The notes beneath the pieces were generated by a model. That model searched no databases, was not told the origin of the DNA, and was given only the letters and a program-made list of their open reading frames with translations. From assembly GCF_003628505.1 (NCBI RefSeq), contig NZ_RBZP01000006.1, positions 62,001 to 126,000 on the forward strand: a stretch of 64,000 nt of DNA. Direction: 5' to 3'. This stretch comes from Oceanobacillus halophilus. Lineage in GTDB: Bacteria > Bacillota > Bacilli > Bacillales > Amphibacillaceae. Position numbers and translations under genes: made by a program. This document shows positions 16,999 to 24,769 of this stretch, one piece after another (positions within the stretch are counted from its first letter, which is position 1; the number at the start of each line of letters is the position of its first letter).

Positions 16999-17924
16999 AT
17001 CACTCTCTCCCCCTTTTGAACATTATTTAAAATTAGGTTGACTAACTCATTTGCCGTAAATTGATCTTCTGGTCTTTTAATTTGATAAAAATCGATTTTA
17101 TTTGCCATTTTTGCTGTTGTTTCAAAATGCCATTCCATTAATCCAGAACGACCAATAAGGAAATTCCGATATGTATGAGCGTATAATGTGTATAAACGTT
17201 CCAAAACTTGGATTGACCTTATTTCTGGTAAGCCGCTTTCCTTTTTAGTCAACTCAATAATCCCTGCAAGCGGCATTGGCTTGGTTATAAATTGGTTCTT
17301 AACTGGTACAGCAAATTTGGTTTCTCTTTGAATGACAGGTCTAAAGTGGGTGGATTCCATTCCAAAGTGATCAAGGCTCTTCTGCCATAACTTTTGTTGC
17401 GGGTAGGATGGTGTGACAATTGGTTGGTTCTCTTTATCTAGGGAAATAGCAATTACATCATCACTTAATAATTGATAACCTCGTCTTAAAAAGGCAGATG
17501 CAAGTGTGGACTTTCCAGCACCTGAGTCTCCTACAATGGCATATGCTTTTCCATCAATCACAATAGCACTGCCGTGTAAAGGGAGGATATTGCGTTGTAA
17601 CAATATGGCGCCCATACAAGTACCTAAGAGGTAAAGACGGATTTGGTCTTCGTGTGCATTTTCATATGGTGATACAGTTATTGTATTCCCGTTTTCGATT
17701 TTGAAGATGGCTACTTCTGGGACTTCGAACATGCATAGGTTATTGGTAACGTAGAAGTATTGTTTTGGTTTGGAAAGTTCGAACCATCTATTGGTTAAAT
17801 TACCTCTTTTTATTTTAATATCATAAGAAAAGGATTTATCTGAAAATAATTCAGGTAGTGTAAATTCACTTTCTATATTAAATCCAAATGCTTTATAACT
17901 ATTTTTCTGAATTAATATAATCAT
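16995..17924 (-). CDS. HPr-kinase-like lasso peptide kinase (K)
   Basis: 309 residues. A P-loop GDSGAGKSTLASAF near residue 145 and the following LLSDDVIAI match the HPr kinase/phosphorylase C-terminal fold. In paeninodin-type clusters such kinases phosphorylate the C-terminal Ser of the precursor, and the precursor here ends in Ser. It lacks the N-terminal domain of true HprK, and its C-terminal part does not look like the HprK one. A longer frame reaches 17984; the ATG at 17924 has AGGGGG 6 bases upstream. First gene of the lasso operon, preceded by a TTGACA promoter and SinR-like palindromes. Confidence 0.9.
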   Translation of the reverse strand: MIILIQKNSYKAFGFNIESEFTLPELFSDKSFSYDIKIKRGNLTNRWFELSKPKQYFYVTNNLCMFEVPEVAIFKIENGNTITVSPYENAHEDQIRLYLLGTCMGAILLQRNILPLHGSAIVIDGKAYAIVGDSGAGKSTLASAFLRRGYQLLSDDVIAISLDKENQPIVTPSYPQQKLWQKSLDHFGMESTHFRPVIQRETKFAVPVKNQFITKPMPLAGIIELTKKESGLPEIRSIQVLERLYTLYAHTYRNFLIGRSGLMEWHFETTAKMANKIDFYQIKRPEDQFTANELVNLILNNVQKGERVI

Positions 17925-18042
17925 GGCCTTCCCCCTATGTCTCTTTCTTTTGATAGTAAAATTTCCTGAAATAAGTTTTTCCAATCAACTGATTTCAGCT
18001 TTTTCACTTTTTACTAATCTATATATGCACTTTACCCCCGTT

Positions 18043-18058
18043 GTTCTTAATAAAGAAT
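18043..18058. promoter_or_regulatory. SinR-like operator (lasso operon)
   Basis: GTTCTTA-AT-AAAGAAT, 7-2-7 palindrome in the untranslated leader, about 60-75 bases downstream of the predicted start point of transcription. Confidence 0.6.
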
Positions 18059-18089
18059 AATAAAGGTAAAAAAATATACCAAACAATCT

Positions 18090-18105
18090 GTTCACTATAA
18101 CGAAT
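18090..18105. promoter_or_regulatory. SinR-like operator, degenerate (lasso operon)
   Basis: GTTCACT-AT-AACGAAT. Same spacing and central AT as the others but two off-consensus bases. It lies immediately downstream of the predicted transcription start. Confidence 0.35.
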
Positions 18106-18119
18106 TTAATTATGATATA

Positions 18120-18148
18120 ACTTTAGCACCTATTATTTCAACTGTCAA
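18120..18148 (-). promoter_or_regulatory. Sigma-A promoter of the lasso operon
   Basis: TTGACA (18143-18148), 17-base spacer, TAAAGT (18120-18125) read leftwards. A perfect -35 and a 4/6 -10. Confidence 0.6.
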
Positions 18149-18284
18149 TAAAAACATAATAACAATAGACTAGGACTAACTATATAATAAATGCTGTAAA
18201 ATACAATTGAATATAAGAAACAGTTTAAAATTAAATTTTTAAACCATGCGTAGTTTATCACCCTTATAATAATGATTGTAGTGG

Positions 18285-19349
18285 TCAGTATTCTGTTTTT
18301 AGCTGAATTCCGTGTGGCTTACTTCCTACCTCTATCTCATCAACAAGCTCCATCTTTTCTATATCAATACTAACAACTTTGTTAGATCCACTAAGAGTAA
18401 AGTAAACCTTTGATTTATCCTTATTAAATGATATATGTTTAGGTGCAGAAACGTCTTCAACCTTTTTAATAATCTTATCAATGGTTAAGTCAATGATGCT
18501 GACACTATTTTCATTTTTATTCGTTGCAACTAAAAGGGAATTTCCATCATCAATAACAAAATCAGTTACATCATCACCAGAATATATTTCATTTACTTTT
18601 TCACCTGTATTGGTATCAAATACTTCTATTGCACCATAACTACTTGAAGCCACATAAAGCAAGCTACCTTCAGCATTTGTTCTTGCAACCATAGGAGGAC
18701 CACCAACTTTGTAAGCGTCTATTACACTATCATTTTTAATTACATACACCAAATGATTCTGATGATCCGTGATATATAATTTTTCTTCATAAACAAATGG
18801 ATAATTAGTTTTAGCTCCATTTCCTATATCTATCTCCCGAATTACTATATTTTTCTTTGTGTCAATAACATAAACATATTGATCACCTACAGTTGTAATA
18901 TATAACTCACTTTCATCCTTAGACAGTGCGATGCCATGTGGGTCTATACCAACTTCTATTTCTTTTATCATTTTCTGCTCATTTATATTTATAACTCCTA
19001 CACTATTTCCATTACGGTGGGTAACATATGCATTTCCACTCTCGTATTCAAATACAACATTTGCAGGTCTTTCGCCTGTCTTTATCTCACTTACAACTTG
19101 GTTAGAAGGAAGATTAATAATAGATATTTTATTTTCCTTTTCACTTTGTACATAAAACTGCTTACTAATGTCTGTTGATGTAATTTCTTTTGATTCCTCC
19201 TCTGGAAAGCTATTGGTTTTAATATCTGGTTTCTGTTCCACCCTGTTTTCTTGTTTACTTTGTTGGCCGGCATCTTCCGTAAACAGGCTACAACCGGATA
19301 TAAATATTAATATAGTCAATATTATCATTGTTACAGATACATTTCTCAA
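18285..19349 (-). CDS. YncE-like beta-propeller lipoprotein
   Basis: 354 residues. TTG start with a GGGAGGGG ribosome-binding site. Signal peptide MRNVSVTMIILTILIFISGC with a lipobox ending at Cys20, so it is lipid-anchored outside the membrane. From residue 65 to the end there are about seven 40-residue repeats with the YVTN pattern (for example SVGVININEQKMIKEIEVG and YVYVIDTKKNIVIREIDIG), a seven-bladed propeller. Such proteins bind ligands or peptides; no catalytic motif is seen. It follows the NRPS gene by 50 bases and is last in the long leftward run, so it may belong to the NRPS part. Function unknown. Confidence 0.85.
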   Translation of the reverse strand: MRNVSVTMIILTILIFISGCSLFTEDAGQQSKQENRVEQKPDIKTNSFPEEESKEITSTDISKQFYVQSEKENKISIINLPSNQVVSEIKTGERPANVVFEYESGNAYVTHRNGNSVGVININEQKMIKEIEVGIDPHGIALSKDESELYITTVGDQYVYVIDTKKNIVIREIDIGNGAKTNYPFVYEEKLYITDHQNHLVYVIKNDSVIDAYKVGGPPMVARTNAEGSLLYVASSSYGAIEVFDTNTGEKVNEIYSGDDVTDFVIDDGNSLLVATNKNENSVSIIDLTIDKIIKKVEDVSAPKHISFNKDKSKVYFTLSGSNKVVSIDIEKMELVDEIEVGSKPHGIQLKTEY

Positions 19350-19399
19350 TACAATCTTCCCCTCCCTTTACCGTTTTCTCTCATGTCTATAATGCCATT

Positions 19400-22300
19400 T
19401 CATTGATTCACCTTCGTTAAATACTCTCCGAGGTATTTAACGACCAATTTAACGTTTGGCTCTTTCAAAAGAGCCTCATGGTCAGCTTGCATATTGTATT
19501 CATATATACGGCCATTTTTTGTTGTATCCCATCCCAAATTCTCTTCATAACCTTTGTATTCATTTGCTCGAATAAGTAACATATTATTCGGATATGGATT
19601 AGGTTTGTATAGATTAATCGCTTCTCTTAATATAGTTCTATTCGATACCTTTACTGTAGCAGGTGAAGTTCTAACTAACTGTATAGCATTTTTAACTTTA
19701 CTCTTTAAGAACGTGGCCCTCTGTTTTAACGGCATATTAAATAGCTGTCGTAGATTACTTCCTATTATTACTTTATAATTATTTGATTTTTTTACTGAAT
19801 TCGTTATTTCTACTGGTTTACGCATTGGATTAGCAAAATTGAGAATAGCTAGTAACGAAACCTTCTGTCGTTCCTCAAGCAGCTTATAAGCCATTTCATG
19901 GGCAATGGCCCCACCAAAGCAATATCCAAGTAGGTGATAGGGACCAGTCGGTTGTATTTTTCTGATCTCCTTTATATATCTATCAGCTAACATTTCCACA
20001 CTAATTGATTCGCCGCTAACTTCATTGTTTACAAATTTTAACCCATATAATGGTTGTTCATCTCCCAATTCTAATGCCAAATCCCTATACACCAATACTT
20101 CCCCACCTCCTCCATGAATACAAAAAAATGGCGGCTTTATTCCTAATGGTTGTATCGGAACTAATGAAGACGACGTATCTATTAAACTCTCATTTGATGT
20201 AATATGTTTAGCTAACTTTTCTATCGTATCGTCCTTAAATATGATAGAAACAGGCAAATTTTTATTAAATTCCTTTTCAATTTCAGAGAACAATTGCATT
20301 GCTAGCAAGGAATTTCCACCTAATTCAAAGTAATGATCTTTAACCCCAATTGGTTTTACTCCTAATAATGTTTCCCACAATTGTACCAACTTTTCTTCTG
20401 TTTGATTCCGGGGTAAGGTAATTTGTTCTGATACTGATATGACCGGTTCTGGTAATCGTTTACGATCTATTTTACCAACCGGTGTAATGGGAACATCTTC
20501 TAATTCCACAAAAAAAGTAGGGACCATCTGTTGTGGTAATTTGTCTTGAATAAAAAAACGTATCTTTTGTTGATCAAATTTCACACCATTATTCATCACC
20601 ACATAAGCAACAAGATCTTTATTTCCAGTCCTATCAATATATGTTCCTGCCACAGCTTGACGCACCCCTGGACATAATCCTACGATGGACTCAATTTCCC
20701 CTAGTTCAATTCGAGCTCCCCTAATCTTGACTTGATCATCCTTCCTTCCTATAAATTCAATATTTCCATCTGAACGGTAACGTACCAAATCACCTGATTT
20801 ATACAATCTTCCCTCTGATTTATGGAAGGGATCTGGAATAAATCTTTCATTAGTTAATTCTTTCCTATTCAAATAACCTTTCGCAATACCATCTCCCGAC
20901 ATATATAATTCCCCAATAACACCAATCGGAACAGGTTGAAGGTATTTATCTAATATATACACACGATCATTGGAGATAGGGCGACCTATCGGTATGGTAT
21001 AGGATTCTGATACCTCGCCTTTAACATGATAGCTCGTTGTATTAACAGAATTCTCAGTCGGGCCATATACGTTAATTAAATGACAACCCTTTAACCTTTT
21101 TAAGGATTTTTGGGCAAGCCTAACAGGAAGTATTTCACCTCCTAATAATACTTGCTTTAATCCTTTCAAATATTTAGTATAATCCTCAAGCAATACATTA
21201 TATTTGCTAGGTGTCGTACCCAATATAGTAACTTTTTTCTTTTCTATTTCCTTTGCTATTTCTTTAAAAGTCGGCTTATTAGAATTTAAGATAACAAGTT
21301 TTGCCCCATTTAATAATGAACCATAAATTTCAAATGCTGATGCATCAAAGGCTATAGGTGTGAGATTAATAAAGGTATCTTCCTTTTCTATGTTTGCATA
21401 AGTAATATTCTTTACTAGCCGTACAACACCACGGTGGCTAATTGAAACACCCTTGGGTTTTCCTGTTGATCCTGAAGTATATATTACATAAGCTAAGTTT
21501 TCGGGATCACTGGTTTGGGAAAATTCAGAAGGTTGAGTTGCAATTGTTTCAACTTCCTTATCTATACATATAAGTTTAGAGTTACAATTAGGAAGTTTGT
21601 TAGAAATGCTTTCTGTAGTGATTACATAGGACGCACCAGAATCGTTCAGCATGTAACCTATCCTCTTTTTAGGATACGAAAGGTCTACTGGTACATATGC
21701 TCCACCAGCTTTAAGTACCCCTAAAATACTGGCCAACATATCGATAGAGCGATTAAGGCAAATAGCCACTAGATCTTTGTTTGTAAGGTTTAATTTCCTT
21801 AGGTAATTAGCTATTTGATTCGCTCGCTTATTCAATTCCTTATATGTCATCTCTTTATCCCCAAAAACTAAGGCAACATTGTCAGGATGTAGTTTTACCT
21901 GTTCTTCGAATAGCTGGTTTATACTGGAATTCCTAGGGTAACTTATTGTTGGCTTATTCCATTCCACAAGTAACTGATTTCTCTCTTGATTTGTTAGTAT
22001 AGGAATTCGAGAAATTGTAATTTCAGGATTAACAAGTACCTCCTCCAGTAGTCTATTAAAATGCCTTGATATCCGGATAATGGTTTCTTTTTCAAAGAGT
22101 TCCCTATCATATAAGAAAGAGCATTTCAACCCATTATGCATTTCTTTAATCTCTAAGCTCAGATCAACAAAACCGCTATAATCAATATCAGCCTTTTCTA
22201 GTCCATGTGCTGATTTTTCTTGATTTATAAAATCTAAATTTCGTATATTAAGCATTACCTGAAAAAAGGGATTATTACCATTTAGTTTTTCACCAAATTC

Positions 22301-22741
22301 ATCTACAAGTCTTGTAAAAGATATTTGGTGCTCGTAAGCTTCTAGCACCACTTTCGTTACTTCTTTTAAAGCATCCCGGAATGTCATATCTGTTTGTAGT
22401 TGTGTTCTCAATACTAAGGTATTAATGTTCAATTGTTCTTTTTTAGAAATATGAGCACCAATACTAATATCCTCCTCGTTACAATAACGATGCAATAATA
22501 TTTTAAGTATGGTCATGATAAGTATAGAAGTGGAAACATTCTCCTGTTTGGAAAAGTCCTTCATGTTTTCCTTAATATCTTTCTCAATAGTAAAATTATA
22601 GAATTCACTCTCAAAACTGGATACAGATGGTCTCGGATGGTCAAATGGAAGAGTTAGCTCAGCTGGTTTGACTCCTATTTTGCTTTGCCAATATTCTAAA
22701 TCACGTTCTTTATTCTTTTTTTCCAAGATAATATTATTCAT
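19400..22741 (-). CDS. Single-module NRPS: half C - A - T - TE
   Basis: 1113 residues. Residues 1-250 match only the C-terminal half of a condensation domain; the catalytic HHxxxDG half is absent. The adenylation domain (about 260-760) is intact: AYVIYTSGSTGKPKGV, NVYGPTENS, GELYMSGDGIAKGYL, YKSGDLVRYRSDG and PVGKIDRKRLP. By hand the specificity code reads about D-A-F-G-L-G-V-V-N-K, which I cannot assign. The carrier domain has FELGGNSLLAMQLF (Ser accepts phosphopantetheine). The thioesterase has GYCFGG, Cys instead of Ser as nucleophile; the usual acid appears as Asn (AILNFANP), while the His motif ADHEAL is present. ATG at 22741 has AAGGAG 8 bases before it. Its neighbours are an Sfp-type PPTase, a kinase-fold protein and an ABC transporter. 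Product unknown. Confidence 0.88.
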   Translation of the reverse strand: MNNIILEKKNKERDLEYWQSKIGVKPAELTLPFDHPRPSVSSFESEFYNFTIEKDIKENMKDFSKQENVSTSILIMTILKILLHRYCNEEDISIGAHISKKEQLNINTLVLRTQLQTDMTFRDALKEVTKVVLEAYEHQISFTRLVDEFGEKLNGNNPFFQVMLNIRNLDFINQEKSAHGLEKADIDYSGFVDLSLEIKEMHNGLKCSFLYDRELFEKETIIRISRHFNRLLEEVLVNPEITISRIPILTNQERNQLLVEWNKPTISYPRNSSINQLFEEQVKLHPDNVALVFGDKEMTYKELNKRANQIANYLRKLNLTNKDLVAICLNRSIDMLASILGVLKAGGAYVPVDLSYPKKRIGYMLNDSGASYVITTESISNKLPNCNSKLICIDKEVETIATQPSEFSQTSDPENLAYVIYTSGSTGKPKGVSISHRGVVRLVKNITYANIEKEDTFINLTPIAFDASAFEIYGSLLNGAKLVILNSNKPTFKEIAKEIEKKKVTILGTTPSKYNVLLEDYTKYLKGLKQVLLGGEILPVRLAQKSLKRLKGCHLINVYGPTENSVNTTSYHVKGEVSESYTIPIGRPISNDRVYILDKYLQPVPIGVIGELYMSGDGIAKGYLNRKELTNERFIPDPFHKSEGRLYKSGDLVRYRSDGNIEFIGRKDDQVKIRGARIELGEIESIVGLCPGVRQAVAGTYIDRTGNKDLVAYVVMNNGVKFDQQKIRFFIQDKLPQQMVPTFFVELEDVPITPVGKIDRKRLPEPVISVSEQITLPRNQTEEKLVQLWETLLGVKPIGVKDHYFELGGNSLLAMQLFSEIEKEFNKNLPVSIIFKDDTIEKLAKHITSNESLIDTSSSLVPIQPLGIKPPFFCIHGGGGEVLVYRDLALELGDEQPLYGLKFVNNEVSGESISVEMLADRYIKEIRKIQPTGPYHLLGYCFGGAIAHEMAYKLLEERQKVSLLAILNFANPMRKPVEITNSVKKSNNYKVIIGSNLRQLFNMPLKQRATFLKSKVKNAIQLVRTSPATVKVSNRTILREAINLYKPNPYPNNMLLIRANEYKGYEENLGWDTTKNGRIYEYNMQADHEALLKEPNVKLVVKYLGEYLTKVNQ

Positions 22742-22772
22742 TACTTTCACTCCTTACATTATATAAAAACAG

Positions 22773-23510
22773 TTATCCATCATGATCAGTAAAGCGAAAA
22801 AAGCGAACGTGGGGATTTTCAGAACCGATTGCCAATGTCCCTATAAAATCTTCTCCATAATTAAATGAAACCAAAGAGGAATTCGTCATAAATTCACCGT
22901 CTTTGGTTTCTTCCATACCACTTAATCCTATTCCTTTAGCTTTTAATAGTGCTTCCTTACGCGTCCAAAAGTTGAAAAACTCCTTAATTTGGTTACCCTT
23001 AGGCAATCTTTTTAAAAGGTTCACTTCTTTTTGAGAAAAGTATCTTTTTGCTATGCCCAACCAGTCAAAATCAGATTTAACATATTCGAGATCAATTCCA
23101 ACTTCATTCTTCGCCGAAACAACATAACACACTACACCTTCAGAATATGACATATTAAATCGAACTGCGTCTTCCCCCTCTTGGTAGTTTAAAAAGGGCT
23201 TTCCATACTTATTTTTACCGAACTTTATAGAAGAGGAATCTTCCTTAACATATTTGGATATGATAATTCGTAAAATTGCATGAGATGTAATATATCGGTG
23301 CTGGTCACGAATGAATCTAAACTTCATTGCATTAACATTTTCATCTGGAGAAAGCATATTATAAATTTGTAATTCAAAATCCATGGATGCTAGCCAGGTA
23401 TGAACCTCCTGTCCAGTTTGGAATTTCTTTCTAGAAGCTACCTGTGTGATTTCAGTAACGTCTTCCCAATAAGTGAAACGTTGTTGTGGTTGTTCTTTAA
23501 AATGCCCCAT
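22773..23510 (-). CDS. 4'-phosphopantetheinyl transferase, Sfp type
   Basis: 245 residues. Transfers phosphopantetheine from CoA to the carrier-domain Ser of the NRPS just downstream. Signature motifs: FNMSYSEGVVCYVV, VGIDLEYVKSDFDW (metal-binding Asp) and FFNFWTRKEALLKAKGIGLS (WxxKEA). Length is that of Sfp/Gsp. The start MGHFKEQPQQ at 23510 has GGAGGG 5 bases upstream and is preferred over the in-frame codon at 23528. It ends 31 bases before the NRPS start. Confidence 0.93.
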   Translation of the reverse strand: MGHFKEQPQQRFTYWEDVTEITQVASRKKFQTGQEVHTWLASMDFELQIYNMLSPDENVNAMKFRFIRDQHRYITSHAILRIIISKYVKEDSSSIKFGKNKYGKPFLNYQEGEDAVRFNMSYSEGVVCYVVSAKNEVGIDLEYVKSDFDWLGIAKRYFSQKEVNLLKRLPKGNQIKEFFNFWTRKEALLKAKGIGLSGMEETKDGEFMTNSSLVSFNYGEDFIGTLAIGSENPHVRFFRFTDHDG

Positions 23511-23546
23511 GGAAACCCTCCACATCATTAATAAATATTCGTATTT

Positions 23547-24737
23547 TTAACTTATTTTTATTTGGGGAATCTTTTCTATATAACTCTCAAATAGTTTAAA
23601 TCTTTTTATCCATGTTAAAACTTCTCCAATTTGTTTTACCCTATTATCATTTGTTCCTTCAAACTTGAGGCTAACTAATTCCAAAAAAAACAAATAGCGA
23701 TATAAATCATATTGTCCAGATAAAGTTTTTATATCATACTCGTACGTGTAGTTTTCTTTTAGCTCGTCATAAAACAAACTGCAACTTGTGTCTAAAACTT
23801 GAGTTAACTTGGCAATGCCATTTATGTCTACTTCATTAAAATGTTTTCTTTTAGATGCCAGCATAAACATTGTATAGTAAAAGTCAAAGTAAAAACTACG
23901 AACACCAACAGTATTCCAGTCTATAACATAAGATTGACTCCTACCTAAAAGAATATTTCCTTCCCATAAATCACCATGTGAAAACACCAAATATATTTTT
24001 TCCTCCTGATAATAAGTATTAATTGATTCTTGAATGTATGCTAGAAAGTCTTTTATAGCTTTCATATCGGCTGCATTTTCTTGGTTGATTTTTGAATTCT
24101 CTATCAATAATTCCAAATTAACAATTTTATTCTTAACATAACTAGAGAGAATAGTTTTCTTCGGTCTCAATGTTGATAATATTTCTTCAAGTATGGGGAA
24201 AACCTCAGAATAGAATGTTGCTAAATTAGTAAACTTATAAGATGGCCTTCTAGCGTTTACATAGATTTCCTTTATATAACGTTCTATGACATTCCACTCA
24301 ATAAGTCTTGGTGTTAATTTGCATCTTGTTGCCCTTCTAACAATATCTATCCTTTCATTAACTTCTATCTTTGATATATAGCTAGGGAAAACAGTAGTTA
24401 CCACTCGTTTTTTTAAATCAAAAACTTTTAATTCTCCCTGGCGCAACTTTAATAAAAAATGTCCATAATGTTCAGTAGTTACAAATTGCAAATTTCTGCG
24501 TTCCTTATGTCCCTTTCTAACTTTATAAAAGTTGCAAGTGAACTTTAATACGCGAATTGCTCTAATTACAAAAATTGGTAAAAGGTTTAGTAACTTAAAT
24601 CTAGTTCGTCCTTCAAATATTCCGAATGACTTTGTCTTACTATAGAGAGTAAAGAAAAGTGTAATAATACTTTGTTCGATATTTATATACATTTTTTTAT
24701 CAAATAGTACATATTTATAACCTGTACTTTCACTCAT
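23547..24737 (-). CDS. Aminoglycoside/choline-kinase-fold phosphotransferase
   Basis: 396 residues. The C-terminal half has the APH catalytic loop VFSHGDLWEGNILLG and the metal-binding IDWNTVGVRSFYFDFYY. The N-terminal 150 residues are basic and not recognised. The family phosphorylates small hydroxylated molecules such as aminoglycosides, choline, homoserine or sugars. Placed between an ABC transporter and the PPTase/NRPS genes, it could tailor the NRPS product, give self-protection, or modify a glycan unit. ATG at 24737 (MSESTGYKYV) with AGGTGG 8 bases upstream. Confidence 0.75.
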   Translation of the reverse strand: MSESTGYKYVLFDKKMYINIEQSIITLFFTLYSKTKSFGIFEGRTRFKLLNLLPIFVIRAIRVLKFTCNFYKVRKGHKERRNLQFVTTEHYGHFLLKLRQGELKVFDLKKRVVTTVFPSYISKIEVNERIDIVRRATRCKLTPRLIEWNVIERYIKEIYVNARRPSYKFTNLATFYSEVFPILEEILSTLRPKKTILSSYVKNKIVNLELLIENSKINQENAADMKAIKDFLAYIQESINTYYQEEKIYLVFSHGDLWEGNILLGRSQSYVIDWNTVGVRSFYFDFYYTMFMLASKRKHFNEVDINGIAKLTQVLDTSCSLFYDELKENYTYEYDIKTLSGQYDLYRYLFFLELVSLKFEGTNDNRVKQIGEVLTWIKRFKLFESYIEKIPQIKIS

Positions 24738-24769
24738 ATTTATCACCACCTTTATAAATTAATAATCCC

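Larger units (their letters stand above)
17925..18284. other. Promoter region of the lasso operon
   Basis: 360 AT-rich bases between the lasso kinase and the lipoprotein gene. Holds a sigma-A promoter (18120-18148) and two palindromes (18043-18058, 18090-18105). An AT-only inverted repeat at 18223-18244 (GTTTAAAA...TTTTAAAC) may mark the end of the eps/NRPS transcript, but it is too weak to call a terminator. Confidence 0.6.

Noticed and set aside
18223-18244. AT-only inverted repeat as terminator of the eps/NRPS run
   Set aside because: Stem has almost no G-C pairs; too unstable for a terminator call.
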